A DNA stretch of 64,000 nt from Moryella indoligenes (GTDB taxonomy: Bacteria > Bacillota > Clostridia > Lachnospirales > Lachnospiraceae), in contig NZ_JAUSTO010000002.1 of the NCBI RefSeq assembly GCF_030812885.1, positions 186,001 to 250,000 on the forward strand. The letters run 5' to 3'. Shown here piece after piece: positions 41,806-50,909 of this stretch. The position numbers and the translations under genes were made by a program. The notes beneath the pieces are model-generated. The model was not told the DNA's origin, searched no databases, and worked only from the letters and a program-made list of their open reading frames with translations. Position 1 is the stretch's first letter, and every line of letters starts with the position of its first letter.

Positions 41806-43781
41806 GGGAACTGAAAGCGACCGATAAGATCACGCAGAAAATGACCCGTGACGGTGCGGTATCGGAAAACCTTGCCACGGGCGAGGTGGAACATATCAGC
41901 AGCCGTGAACCGGAAACGGAACTGTCCGCTTCTTCGGAAGAATCCGCTGGCGCTGCGGCTGATCTTGCCCTGCGTGCGGCGGAACGCCATGAGAGGAAAG
42001 CCGCACGAAAAGCGGAAAAGGCTGATACCCAGGCAGTGCGGGATGGTTCTGCCGCAAGGCAGCGCCCGTCCTCCCGTCTGCAATTCACCGAGGAAGAACA
42101 TGCCGATCCCGCACTTAGGAAGTACATTAACCGTTCCGGGCGTGCGGCGGACAGGCTGGACGCAGCAAAGGCCGCTATCCCCACAAAGAAAGTTCTCCGT
42201 ACCGAGCGTGTTTTTGACGAGACAGCCGGAAAAGGCAAGACGCAGCTTCACTTTGAAGAAGTGGAGAAACGCCCCAACGGACGCCTGCGGCACAATCCAC
42301 TTTCCCGACCGGTTCATGAGATCGTCCACGCCGCCCATGCGAAGGTGCATGAGGTAGAACAGGAAAATGTGGGTGTGGAGGCCGGACACAAGGGCGAGGT
42401 GCTGACGGAACGCGGGCTTGCCTACGGAAAAGGAAAAGTCCGTGCCGCTGTCCACCATCACCGCACAAAGCCCTGGCGTGACGCGGCGAAGGCAGAGCAG
42501 GCTTCTTTTAAGGCAAACGCCGACTACCTTTACCAAAAGGCACTGCATGATGATCCTGCATTGGCGGCTTCTAACCCAGTATCTCGCTTTCTGCAGAAAC
42601 AGCGGATCAAGCGGAACTATGCAAAGGAGCTGCGGCAGGCAGAGAAAACCGCGAAGAACACAGCGGCCACGGCGAAAAGTGCGGCACAGAAAGCAAAGGA
42701 CGCATTCAAGGAAACCTTTCTCTACATCAAGCATCATAGCCGGGCGGTTCTGTTGGTGATCGGCATTGGCGCCTGTGTTGCTCTGCTGTTTGGCGGGGTA
42801 TCTTCCTGTTCCATGATGGCAGGCTCCGGTGTGGGCGGTGTATTTACTTCCTCTTATCTCTCCGAGGACACGGATATGCTGGCTGCAGAGGCGGCCTACT
42901 GCGAACTGGAACAGGAACTTCAATATGAGCTGGACCACTATGAGGCTCTGCACCCCGGATATGACGAATACCGTTTTGATCTGGACGAGATCGAGCATGA
43001 CCCTTATGTGCTGATCTCCATTCTCACGGCGTTCCATGAAGGGGTGTTTACCATCGACGCGGTTCAGGCGGAGCTGCAAATGCTCTTTGAAAAGCAGTAC
43101 ATCCTGACGCAGACCGTGGAGGTGGAGGTACGCTATCGGACGGAGACACGGACGGACAGCGAAGGAAACGACTATGACGTGGAAGTACCGTATAACTACT
43201 ATATCTGCAAGGTGAAGCTGGAAAACTTCGACCTTTCCCATGTGCCGATCTACATCATGGACGAAGAAACGCTTTCCCTGTATGCGGTCTATATGGCAAC
43301 GCTGGGAAACCGGGAAGATTTGTTCCCCGGCTCCGGCTATGTAGACAAGTACACCAAACCGCCCACCACCTACGATATCCCGCCTTCCGCACTGGAAGAT
43401 GAAACCTTTGCGGCGCTCATTACCGAGGCGGAGAAGTACATCGGATATCCCTATGTCTGGGGCGGCAGCAATCCAAACACTTCTTTTGATTGCTCCGGCT
43501 TCGTATCCTGGGTGCTGACGCAAAGCGGCGTCTGCAATACGGGCAGGCTGGGAGCCCAGGGGCTCTACAACATTTCCACCCCGGTATCCTCTGCCAACGC
43601 AAGACCCGGCGACCTGATCTTTTTCGTCGGCACTTACGATACACCGGGCGTTTCCCATGTGGGTATCTATGTGGGCGGCGGAAAAATGCTGCATTGCGGC
43701 GACCCCATTCAGTATGCAGATATCAACACAAGCTACTGGCAATCCCACTTTTACGCTTTCGGGCGACCGCCCTACAACTAA
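41802..43781 (+). CDS. CD1108-type membrane protein with C-terminal NlpC/P60 hydrolase
   Basis: 659 residues starting MRELKATDKITQKMTRDGAV. Basic Ala-rich N-terminal region, a membrane segment near residue 315 (AVLLVIGIGACVALLFGG), an extracellular domain, then an NlpC/P60 domain in the last 120 residues: YPYVWGGSNPNTSFDCSGF with the catalytic Cys and HVGIYVGGG with the His. It cuts peptidoglycan peptides and belongs to the transfer channel. The ICE A homolog has the same N-terminal two thirds but a CHAP domain. Confidence 0.93.
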   Translation: MRELKATDKITQKMTRDGAVSENLATGEVEHISSREPETELSASSEESAGAAADLALRAAERHERKAARKAEKADTQAVRDGSAARQRPSSRLQFTEEEHADPALRKYINRSGRAADRLDAAKAAIPTKKVLRTERVFDETAGKGKTQLHFEEVEKRPNGRLRHNPLSRPVHEIVHAAHAKVHEVEQENVGVEAGHKGEVLTERGLAYGKGKVRAAVHHHRTKPWRDAAKAEQASFKANADYLYQKALHDDPALAASNPVSRFLQKQRIKRNYAKELRQAEKTAKNTAATAKSAAQKAKDAFKETFLYIKHHSRAVLLVIGIGACVALLFGGVSSCSMMAGSGVGGVFTSSYLSEDTDMLAAEAAYCELEQELQYELDHYEALHPGYDEYRFDLDEIEHDPYVLISILTAFHEGVFTIDAVQAELQMLFEKQYILTQTVEVEVRYRTETRTDSEGNDYDVEVPYNYYICKVKLENFDLSHVPIYIMDEETLSLYAVYMATLGNREDLFPGSGYVDKYTKPPTTYDIPPSALEDETFAALITEAEKYIGYPYVWGGSNPNTSFDCSGFVSWVLTQSGVCNTGRLGAQGLYNISTPVSSANARPGDLIFFVGTYDTPGVSHVGIYVGGGKMLHCGDPIQYADINTSYWQSHFYAFGRPPYN

Positions 43782-43807
43782 AAAACGATATGGAGGTAAT
43801 TTAATTT

Positions 43808-44080
43808 ATGGCAACGACACAGAAGATCCGCAATGACATTGCGAAAACCAAAGAAAAGATCGCGGAGCAGCAGAAACGCCTTCGTGCGCTGGAAGCCCAG
43901 CTTGCGGAGGAAGAAAATCTGGAAATCGTCCGCATGGTAAAAGCCGTGAAGATGGACAACAAGGAGTTGACCGCTTTCCTGAAAGCCTATGCCAGCGGTA
44001 TGATCTCCCTGCCGGAAGGTATGCTGCAGGAGGGAGACACCGAGAATGAGGAAACGGAGGGATACGAGGATGAAGCATAA
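43808..44080 (+). CDS. DUF4315 family coiled-coil protein
   Basis: 90 residues (MATTQKIRNDIAKTKEKIAE). Coiled-coil first half, then EIVRMVKAVKMDNKELTAFL and an acidic end. GGAGGTAATTTAATTT precedes it. Collinear with 1123-1401 of ICE A. The end overlaps the DUF4366 start. Confidence 0.88.
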   Translation: MATTQKIRNDIAKTKEKIAEQQKRLRALEAQLAEEENLEIVRMVKAVKMDNKELTAFLKAYASGMISLPEGMLQEGDTENEETEGYEDEA

Positions 44081-45143
44081 CTTTATGACAAAAATGGTAT
44101 CGGCTCTTTTGGCGGTGGTGCTCAGCACTGCCGCTTTTTCTATCACCGCCTTTGCCAGCGGCTGCGAGGAAACCACGGAGTCCGTGGCTGAACAGGAAAC
44201 GGCTGGGGATGTCTCTGATCTGCTTTCCGCTCTGGCAGGCAGCCAGGTCACGGTATCCGTCACCGAGGATGGTATCCAGTTCAGTTCCGGCGAAAATGAC
44301 TCCGGGCAGACCGGCACCGTCACCACGGGCGGCGGCAATCTGAATGTCCGCACGGGTGCGGGAATGGACTACACCGCCTTCACTCAGCTTCCCAACGGAA
44401 CGACCGTGAAGGTGATCGGCACGGACGGAGACTGGCTGAAGGTCATCCTGCCGGAGAAAGTCGGCTATGTCTATTCCGGCTACATGACGGTAAGTGACGG
44501 CGAGGCTGGCTCTGGGGAAGGTTCTTTCTCTCTGGATGCGGAAACACTGGAAAATCTGCTGGGTATGCTGGGCGGTGGTTTGAATGGCGGTGCCGCTTTG
44601 ACTCCGGACGGGAACCTTTCGCTGATTGACGATATTGGCAGCCAGACCGCCAGCGGCAAGCAGTTTATTACAGTGGAAACGAAGAACGGCAATGTGTTCT
44701 ATCTCATTATCGACCGTGACGATGAGGGCGAGGAAACCGTGCATTTTCTGAACCAGGTGGATGAAGCCGACCTCATGGCGCTTACGGAGGATGGAGAAAA
44801 GGCGGAAACACCTATTGTCTGCACCTGTACGGAGAAGTGCCAGGCCGGAGCGGTCAATACCGCTTGCCCGGTCTGCGTAAAAAACCTTAGTGAATGTGTT
44901 GGCACAGAACAGAAAGCTGCGGAGCCCACCGAGCCGGAGAATCCGGAACCCGAAAAGAAAAGCAATACCGGGGCGATCCTGGCGGTGCTGCTGATCCTTG
45001 CAGCCGGAGGCGGCGCGGCGGTCTATTTCCTGGTGCTGAAACCAAAGCAGGGCAAGAAAGTTCCCACTGATCTGGATGATTTCGACCTGGAGGATGAAGA
45101 AGAATATCTGACTGAGGACGAGGAAATATCCCAGAAAGAATAA
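44070..45143 (+). CDS. DUF4366 secreted, membrane-anchored protein with SH3-like domain
   Basis: 357 residues from ATG 44070 (MKHNFMTKMVSALLAVVLST signal peptide). A bacterial SH3-like segment (GGGNLNVRTGAGMDYTAFTQ to VGYVYSGYM, about residues 88-145) is absent in ICE A. The conserved DUF4366 core (LTPDGNLSLIDDIGSQ; IIDRDDEGEETVHFLNQVDE), the Cys motif CTCTEKCQAG with CPVC, one membrane segment (AILAVLLILAAGGGAAVYFL) and an acidic tail follow. The SH3-like part may bind the cell wall near the mating channel. Confidence 0.87.
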   Translation: MKHNFMTKMVSALLAVVLSTAAFSITAFASGCEETTESVAEQETAGDVSDLLSALAGSQVTVSVTEDGIQFSSGENDSGQTGTVTTGGGNLNVRTGAGMDYTAFTQLPNGTTVKVIGTDGDWLKVILPEKVGYVYSGYMTVSDGEAGSGEGSFSLDAETLENLLGMLGGGLNGGAALTPDGNLSLIDDIGSQTASGKQFITVETKNGNVFYLIIDRDDEGEETVHFLNQVDEADLMALTEDGEKAETPIVCTCTEKCQAGAVNTACPVCVKNLSECVGTEQKAAEPTEPENPEPEKKSNTGAILAVLLILAAGGGAAVYFLVLKPKQGKKVPTDLDDFDLEDEEEYLTEDEEISQKE

Positions 45144-45148
45144 CACAC

Positions 45149-45177
45149 AAGCCCACCGCTTTTGACGGTGGGCTTTG
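45149..45177. terminator. Bidirectional terminator between DUF4366 and the CHAT gene
   Basis: AAGCCCACCG (45149-45158), seven bases, CGGTGGGCTT (45166-45175), a perfect stem with T or A runs at the ends. It ends both the convergent transfer operon and the CHAT gene. Confidence 0.82.
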
Positions 45178-45183
45178 AGATGG

Positions 45184-46236
45184 TTACTTTGGTTGGACGA
45201 GAGTAATATCATTTGCATCCATAGAATCTTTTACATAAAGCCTTGGAGTGCTATCTTCTGGGATACCTTCCAACATGAGCTGGGCAAGTGCTTGATTAAA
45301 CGAAGTTTGCAATGAGCGACCAAAGCCAATGGATGAATATAGCTGAGATGCAAATACACATGCCGCTTCATCGCCTATGGAAGTTGACATTCCTATTGCG
45401 GAGTCAATATGTTCAACAACACTCTCGGCTTGAGGCTCTGAAAAGCAAGCATTAAAAACAACAAGCCTAATAGTGTCTGACGCAGTTGCCATTGCCATTG
45501 AGATTGCTTCTTTGCTAACCAGTTTAGCACTACCATCTGGATTTAGTAAAACAAGATCACCGTCGGTCGTTCCATGACCGCTAAAATGAACAATAGTGGG
45601 ATTGGTTTCATTGATTGCTTGCAGTATATCACCAGCGCGAGTAGCCCATCTACTTTCAAAGCGGATAGAATCGCGGTAATCGGCCATACGAATTTTTTGC
45701 TGGATAGATCGTGCTTCTTCATCAAGTTGCAAGGAAGTTGTTCCTATAGGATTAGCAGCAAGGAATAAAACGGTTATGACTTCTGGTACAGTCTGTAATT
45801 GCTCAATATCTTGTTGCATCTGTCTTTGTATCCTTTCGTTTTCTCGGAGCCGCTGTTCCAACTGCCGTGCTTGGCGATTAGCCTCCTGCATACGTTTTTT
45901 ATCTTCGGCTTCTTGTTTCTTTTGAACTCGAACTTCTTCGTTCCGGTAGTTTTTTTCGGCTGTGGCTACCTCTTTTTCCTTGGCGGCTATCTTCTTTTGA
46001 ATGTCACCAATCTTTTTTTGTACATCGGCGATTGACTTTGTAGCGCGATCAATGTCGCCGAGACGAGATTTTATTGTAGATTGATTTTTTGTTCTGCTTA
46101 TTGCACTTTTAGCGGATATGATTTTACTTTGCAGCGGTGCTAACTTCGCTTGCTCTTTTGCCAAGTTCTGGCTCAGTTTTGTTAGCTCTTCTTTTTTTCG
46201 TAAAAGAGTATTGCGATAGCTATCAAGTTGGGACAT
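45184..46236 (-). CDS. Coiled-coil CHAT (caspase-like) protease
   Basis: 350 residues. Residues 1-148 are a long charged coiled coil; 150-350 form a CHAT domain with the catalytic His221 in HFSGHG and Cys264 in FNACFS. CHAT proteases act in bacterial defence and cell-death systems when activated by a partner or sensor domain; the coiled coil might do this here. The gene is opposite to all neighbours, has its own promoter (46267-46294) and terminator, and splits DUF4366 from topB, which are close in ICE A. No obvious substrate gene is adjacent. The role as a defence or anti-competitor factor is inference. Confidence 0.88.
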   Translation of the reverse strand: MSQLDSYRNTLLRKKEELTKLSQNLAKEQAKLAPLQSKIISAKSAISRTKNQSTIKSRLGDIDRATKSIADVQKKIGDIQKKIAAKEKEVATAEKNYRNEEVRVQKKQEAEDKKRMQEANRQARQLEQRLRENERIQRQMQQDIEQLQTVPEVITVLFLAANPIGTTSLQLDEEARSIQQKIRMADYRDSIRFESRWATRAGDILQAINETNPTIVHFSGHGTTDGDLVLLNPDGSAKLVSKEAISMAMATASDTIRLVVFNACFSEPQAESVVEHIDSAIGMSTSIGDEAACVFASQLYSSIGFGRSLQTSFNQALAQLMLEGIPEDSTPRLYVKDSMDANDITLVQPK

Positions 46237-46266
46237 TTAATCACCCTTTTCTCTTAGAATAATTAA

Positions 46267-46294
46267 ATTATATCACAAAATGACAGCAAATCAA
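46267..46294 (-). promoter_or_regulatory. Promoter of the CHAT protease gene
   Basis: On the minus strand TTGATT (46289-46294), 16 bases, TATAAT (46267-46272), about 30 bases before the ATG. A perfect -10 suggests expression independent of the transfer operon. Confidence 0.7.
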
Positions 46295-46310
46295 TGTTAG
46301 GAGGAATCGA

Positions 46311-48410
46311 ATGAGTAAACTGATTATTGCAGAAAAACCGAGTGTAGCAAAATCTATTGCGTCGGCCCTGGGTGCTTCATCCAGAGCCGATGGCTTTTAT
46401 GAGGGCAACGGTCTTCTTGTTTCCTGGTGCGTGGGGCACCTGGTATCCCCAATGGATGCGGCCGGCTATGACGAGCGTTTCAAGAAATGGCGCTATGACG
46501 ATCTTCCCATTCTGCCGGAGCCGTTCCGCTATGTGCTGGCACCGGGCAAGGAGGATGCTTTTGAAAATCTCCGTGCCCTGATGGACCGCTCCGATGTGGA
46601 TACCATCGTCAATGCCTGTGACGCCGGGCGTGAAGGGGAGCTGATCTTCCGTCTGGTGTATGAAATGGCCGGCTGCCGCAAGCCGGTCCTCCGTCTCTGG
46701 ATTTCCTCGATGGAGGACAGCGCTATCAGGGAGGGCTTTTCTGACCTACGCCCCAGCGCCGATTATGAAGCCTTGTATCAATCCGCCCTCTGCCGCCAGA
46801 AAGCGGATTGGCTGGTTGGCATCAATGCCACGCGCCTTTTCTCCGTTCTCTATCACCGCACTCTGAATGTGGGCCGTGTGCAGACACCTACGCTGGCAAT
46901 GATGGCGGATCGTGACGCAAAGATCACGCTGTTTCACAAGGAAAAATATCATTTGCTGCGTCCGACGCTGAACGGTGTCGAGGCGGTGTCAGAGAAGTTC
47001 ACCAATCCGGCAGAGGCGGAACAGGCAGCGGCGGCGTGCAAGGGTGCGGTCACCACCTGTACTTCCGTCACAAAGGAGAAGAAGAAGGAACAGCCGCCGA
47101 AGCTCTATGATCTCACCACCTTGCAGCGGGAGGCGAACCGCCTGTTCGGATACACGGCGAAGCAGACCCTTGACTACGCCCAGAGCCTCTACGAAAAGAA
47201 GCTGCTGACCTATCCCCGCACGGACAGCCGGTATCTGACCTCCGACATGGCGGAAACAGCCTCCTGCGTCATCCATCTGGCGGCGAAGGTGCCGCCCTTT
47301 GACGGGATCAGCAACTTCTTCCCGCTGGTGGAGGCCATGATCTCCGACAAGGATGTATCTGACCACCACGCCATTATCCCCACGATGGAGATTGAAAAGG
47401 CAGATATCAAGGCTCTGCCCCTGGGTGAGCGCAATTTGTTCCTGCTGGTCTGCTGCAAGCTGCTGTGTGCATCGGCGGAGCCGTATGGGTATGAGACGGT
47501 CACGGCCACATTTGACTGCTGCGGCCATTCCTTCACCGCAAAGGGCAAGCGCGTCATCTCCGAAGGCTGGCGGGAAATCGACCGCATTTTCCGTGCCTTC
47601 TTGAAGGAAAAGCCTGCGGATGGGGACGGCGATACGCTCCCTGACTTCACCGAAGGGCAGACTTTTGACAGTGCGGAGGTTGCTGTTACCGAGCATTTCA
47701 CCCAGCCGCCGAAGCCCTACACCGAAGATACCCTTCTGTCCGCTATGGAGAATGCGGGCAAGGACGGCATTCCCGACGAGGCGGAGCGAAAGGGACTTGG
47801 CACGCCTGCGACCAGGGCGGCCATCATCGAAAAGCTGGTGGCGGCCGGATTTGTGGAACGCAAGGGCAAAAACCTGATCCCGACGAAAGCAGGTATCAAC
47901 CTTGTCACGGTCTTGCCGGAGCCGCTGACCTCTCCCATGCTGACAGCGGAATGGGAACAGAAATTGACGGAGATCGCAAAGGGCGGCGCTGACCCGGATA
48001 TCTTCATGGACGGTATCCGCACGATGGTTCAGGAGATCGTATCCACCTATTCCTGCATTTCCGAGGATGGAAAAAAGCTGTTTGCCCCGGAGAAGGAAGT
48101 GATCGGTACCTGCCCCCGCTGCGGCCAGCCGATTTATGAGGGCAAGAAGAACTTTGCGTGTTCGGATCGGTCCTGCGGTTTCGTCCTCTGGAAAAATGAC
48201 CGCTTCTGGACGAGCCGCAAGAAGGAGCTGACAAAGAAGATGGCAACGGACCTTCTGAAAAAGGGTCGCACCAATGTCAAGGGAATGTGGTCTGAAAAGA
48301 AACAGGCCACTTATGACGCTGCGGTGATCCTGGATGACACGGGCGGCAAATACATCAACTTCAAACTGGAATTTCCGAAAAGAAAGGAAGGTGTCAATGG
48401 CAGAAAATAA
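46311..48410 (+). CDS. topB: DNA topoisomerase III
   Basis: 699 residues. Toprim motif IIAEKPS at 5-11 with catalytic Glu8, acidic NACDAGREGE motif, active-site tyrosine in LTYPRTDSRYL, and a C-terminal zinc-ribbon segment (CPRCGQPIYEGKKNFACSDR-SCGF). Type IA topoisomerases cut one strand; ICE-encoded TopB likely resolves DNA during transfer or replication. AGGAGGAATCG precedes the ATG. The first 76 residues match the partial gene at 1-228. Confidence 0.96.
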   Translation: MSKLIIAEKPSVAKSIASALGASSRADGFYEGNGLLVSWCVGHLVSPMDAAGYDERFKKWRYDDLPILPEPFRYVLAPGKEDAFENLRALMDRSDVDTIVNACDAGREGELIFRLVYEMAGCRKPVLRLWISSMEDSAIREGFSDLRPSADYEALYQSALCRQKADWLVGINATRLFSVLYHRTLNVGRVQTPTLAMMADRDAKITLFHKEKYHLLRPTLNGVEAVSEKFTNPAEAEQAAAACKGAVTTCTSVTKEKKKEQPPKLYDLTTLQREANRLFGYTAKQTLDYAQSLYEKKLLTYPRTDSRYLTSDMAETASCVIHLAAKVPPFDGISNFFPLVEAMISDKDVSDHHAIIPTMEIEKADIKALPLGERNLFLLVCCKLLCASAEPYGYETVTATFDCCGHSFTAKGKRVISEGWREIDRIFRAFLKEKPADGDGDTLPDFTEGQTFDSAEVAVTEHFTQPPKPYTEDTLLSAMENAGKDGIPDEAERKGLGTPATRAAIIEKLVAAGFVERKGKNLIPTKAGINLVTVLPEPLTSPMLTAEWEQKLTEIAKGGADPDIFMDGIRTMVQEIVSTYSCISEDGKKLFAPEKEVIGTCPRCGQPIYEGKKNFACSDRSCGFVLWKNDRFWTSRKKELTKKMATDLLKKGRTNVKGMWSEKKQATYDAAVILDDTGGKYINFKLEFPKRKEGVNGRK

Positions 48411-48876
48411 GACTTTGGAACATTTACCCGAAGTGAGGGCGGCGGTGGCTGCCCTCTCCCCGGAGGACCAGGAGGTGCTGGCGGCGGTGCAGACCTCGCC
48501 CTTCAAGTTGACAACACCAGAGCAGTTTAAGGAGTTTGCGACCAACATCGACTATTTCGTATTTGAGCCCAATATCCACGATCTGAACGATCTGGGCTGG
48601 CGGTATCTGGCACAGCACATGGATACGCCGTTACCCCCGGAACTTCTGAAAGCAATCGACCCTGTTCCTTTTGGCAAGTACGCCATGCAGGAGGAACAGG
48701 GCCATTTTACGGAACACGGATATATTTCTCTTTCCGGCGACGAGTGGGTGCATGAACGCCCTGCGGAGCCGGAGAAAAAGCCTTCCATCCGGGAACGGCT
48801 GGAACAAGGCAAGAAGGAATGTGCGGAGAAAAACAAGGCGCAGCCCCACAAGGAAAAGTCTGCGCCGGAACTGTAA
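48397..48876 (+). CDS. Half-ArdA paralog with DUF4316-like tail
   Basis: 159 residues from ATG 48397 (AAAGGAAGGTGTCA upstream), overlapping the topB end. Residues about 50-120 (IDYFVFEPNIHDLNDLGWRY to HFTEHGYISLSGDEW) align with the second half of the ArdA domain of the next gene (LDCYEVYPDIHDYDDLGRYY to TFTDQGYVRDTGDSF). Both proteins end with the same motif, KPSIRERLEQGKKEC here and KPSIRERLEDAKREC there. It has only half of an ArdA fold, so antirestriction activity is uncertain; a partner or regulatory role for the neighbour is possible. Confidence 0.75.
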   Translation: MAENKTLEHLPEVRAAVAALSPEDQEVLAAVQTSPFKLTTPEQFKEFATNIDYFVFEPNIHDLNDLGWRYLAQHMDTPLPPELLKAIDPVPFGKYAMQEEQGHFTEHGYISLSGDEWVHERPAEPEKKPSIRERLEQGKKECAEKNKAQPHKEKSAPEL

Positions 48877-48888
48877 GGAGGTTCTGAT

Positions 48889-50715
48889 ATGCCATATTAC
48901 GATCACAACAAGGATTATCCCTTTGCCGCCTTTATCACCAATCTTGGGAAATATAACGAGGGCGAGCTTGTGGGCGAGTGGGTGAAGTTTCCCACCACCG
49001 CCGAGGACTTGAAGGAAGTGTTTAAGCGGATCGGGATCGGCCAGAAGGATGACTTCGGCCAGCCCTATGAGGAATGGTTCATCACGGACTATGACTGCTA
49101 TGTGGACGGTCTTTACAGTAAGCTGGGTGAATATGAAAATCTGGACGAGCTGAATTATCTGGCATCGAAGCTGGATGAAATGAGCGAAAGCGAATACGCA
49201 CAGTTTCAGGCCGGTATGGAAATGGGCGACCATTGCGGCAGCCTGCAGGAGATCATCAACCTCACCGAGAATCTGGATTGCTATGAGGTTTACCCCGATA
49301 TCCATGACTATGACGATCTGGGCCGCTATTACATCGAAGAACTGGACGTTATGCAGGTGCCAGAGCATTTGCAGAATTACATCGATTATGAGGCCTACGG
49401 CCAGGACGTTGCGTTGGAGGAAAACGGCACCTTCACGGATCAGGGCTATGTGCGTGATACGGGTGACAGTTTCCATGAGTATTACGACGGTGAGCGCGGC
49501 AGTATCCCCGACGAGTACCGGGTGATGACCTTCCAGGACGATCTTCCCGAAGAAGAAAAATCCGAGTGGGCTATGGATATTGCCTTTGACATGGACGAGT
49601 TTTTCCGTCAGAACGATCCGCAGTATGCGGCGGAGCACCCGGAGGCACACGCTGCAAAGGAAGAACTGTATGAAAATCTGATGACCGGGCGCATCTCCGC
49701 TTTGGAGGAAAAGCTGGCGGCGCTGGACCAGACCCAGGAGGACTATCTTCCCTCCGAGATTGAAAAGTTCAAGGACGCCACGGGCTATGAAGAATATCTT
49801 GATTTTGACCCGGCGGAGGTCAAGGCAGCTTTGGAGGACCCGGCTAAATCCCGTGTGGATGAAATGCTGGCCGCCGCGGAGAGGGCTGCCTCGGAAAAAA
49901 TGACTGTGCTTGTAGTGGAACCTATGAAGGAACCCTATGTGAAGGAGATCGACCCCAATCTTCATTCCCTGCAGGCAGAGATCGGCGGAGACATTGGCGC
50001 AACCTATCCCTATTCTGACCCGGTGGCGCTGGTTTGCAATGATGAAGGAAAGCTCATAGGGCTTGATCTGAACCGTGGGCTGCGGGATGAAAATGGAGAA
50101 ATTTATGATATCGTAGCAGGGACTTTTTTGGTGGTTGGACTTGGTGAGGAAGATTTTGCGTCCCTGTCCCCGGAACTGATTCAGAAATACACGGAACAGT
50201 TCAAAACGCCGGAACGATTTATGCAGATCAATGGCAATATCGTTGTTCTTCCTGTCCCAGCAGAGAAGCAAGACCTCGCTTATCTGCCAGACCGTTTTGA
50301 AACTGGCGAGCGTGTGCAGACACCGAGGGGCAGCTTTCAGGTGACGGCTATGAGCCGGGAACAGATGGAGGCGGCCGGTTACGGTGTCCACCATATTTCC
50401 GATGATGGAAAGTATCTTATCATGGGAAATGGTACGCGGGCCTTTGCCGTGGCAGCGGAGCAGCCGGAGAAGGACAATCCTCTCCGCACCGCTGAAATGA
50501 CGCTGGAGGATGACTATGGCATGATCGACGGCGTTATCAACAACGGCAGACGCGGTGAAGAATCGGAAAAAGCCCAGGAGTACGCAGATCGGACAACGCC
50601 GGAGAAGCCTTCCATCCGTGAGCGGTTGGAGGATGCCAAACGTGAGTGTGCCGAGCACAAGCCACCGGAGGGCAAGAAGTCCGGTCGTGATGTGCCGGAG
50701 CATGACTGCCTATGA
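48889..50715 (+). CDS. ardA: ArdA antirestriction fusion protein (ArdA-DUF3846-YodL-DUF4316)
   Basis: 608 residues. Residues 10-205 form an acidic ArdA-like DNA mimic (FAAFITNLGKYNEGELVGEW; YEEWFITDYDCY). A linker follows, then DUF3846 (KMTVLVVEPMKEPYVKEIDP, near 340-445), a YodL-type segment (FETGERVQTPRGSFQVTAMS) and a DUF4316-like tail. ArdA mimics DNA and blocks type I restriction enzymes in a new host. Typical ArdA is about 165 residues, so this is a large fusion. It starts 12 bases after the half-ArdA gene and overlaps the next gene by four bases. Confidence 0.88.
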   Translation: MPYYDHNKDYPFAAFITNLGKYNEGELVGEWVKFPTTAEDLKEVFKRIGIGQKDDFGQPYEEWFITDYDCYVDGLYSKLGEYENLDELNYLASKLDEMSESEYAQFQAGMEMGDHCGSLQEIINLTENLDCYEVYPDIHDYDDLGRYYIEELDVMQVPEHLQNYIDYEAYGQDVALEENGTFTDQGYVRDTGDSFHEYYDGERGSIPDEYRVMTFQDDLPEEEKSEWAMDIAFDMDEFFRQNDPQYAAEHPEAHAAKEELYENLMTGRISALEEKLAALDQTQEDYLPSEIEKFKDATGYEEYLDFDPAEVKAALEDPAKSRVDEMLAAAERAASEKMTVLVVEPMKEPYVKEIDPNLHSLQAEIGGDIGATYPYSDPVALVCNDEGKLIGLDLNRGLRDENGEIYDIVAGTFLVVGLGEEDFASLSPELIQKYTEQFKTPERFMQINGNIVVLPVPAEKQDLAYLPDRFETGERVQTPRGSFQVTAMSREQMEAAGYGVHHISDDGKYLIMGNGTRAFAVAAEQPEKDNPLRTAEMTLEDDYGMIDGVINNGRRGEESEKAQEYADRTTPEKPSIRERLEDAKRECAEHKPPEGKKSGRDVPEHDCL

Positions 50716-50909
50716 GCCGAAGCAAGAAATGGCGGCTGGAATGGGCGTTCTTTCTGGGCGAGAACGGCAGACGGCAGTATAACCATATCTGCAAAAAATG
50801 TGTTCACGGCTGCAAGCAGAGTTTCCGGGCGTGTCTGGTCGCTTGTCCGCATTACAGTTCCAAACGATCTAAAATTTGTGAGGATAAGGGTAGAAAAACC
50901 GCAGAATAA
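50712..50909 (+). CDS. Small Cys-rich ICE protein, 65 aa
   Basis: Begins MSRSKKWRLEWAFFLGENGR. Cysteines form C-x2-C-x3-C-x6-C-x3-C (CKKCVHGCKQSFRACLVAC), a likely zinc or Fe-S site. Its ATG overlaps the ardA fusion stop. No function is known; small Cys-rich proteins are usual at this place in the family. Confidence 0.7.
   Translation: MSRSKKWRLEWAFFLGENGRRQYNHICKKCVHGCKQSFRACLVACPHYSSKRSKICEDKGRKTAE

Noticed and set aside
41778..43748. A 656-codon minus-strand reading frame
   Set aside because: Antisense to the NlpC/P60 hydrolase gene; low-complexity Arg/His/Cys-rich product without known motifs.
46989..48548. A 519-codon minus-strand reading frame
   Set aside because: Antisense to topB, whose protein is clearly conserved.
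48631..50703. A 690-codon minus-strand reading frame
   Set aside because: Complete antisense shadow of the ArdA fusion gene; the plus-strand protein has recognised domains and a ribosome site, the other has neither.
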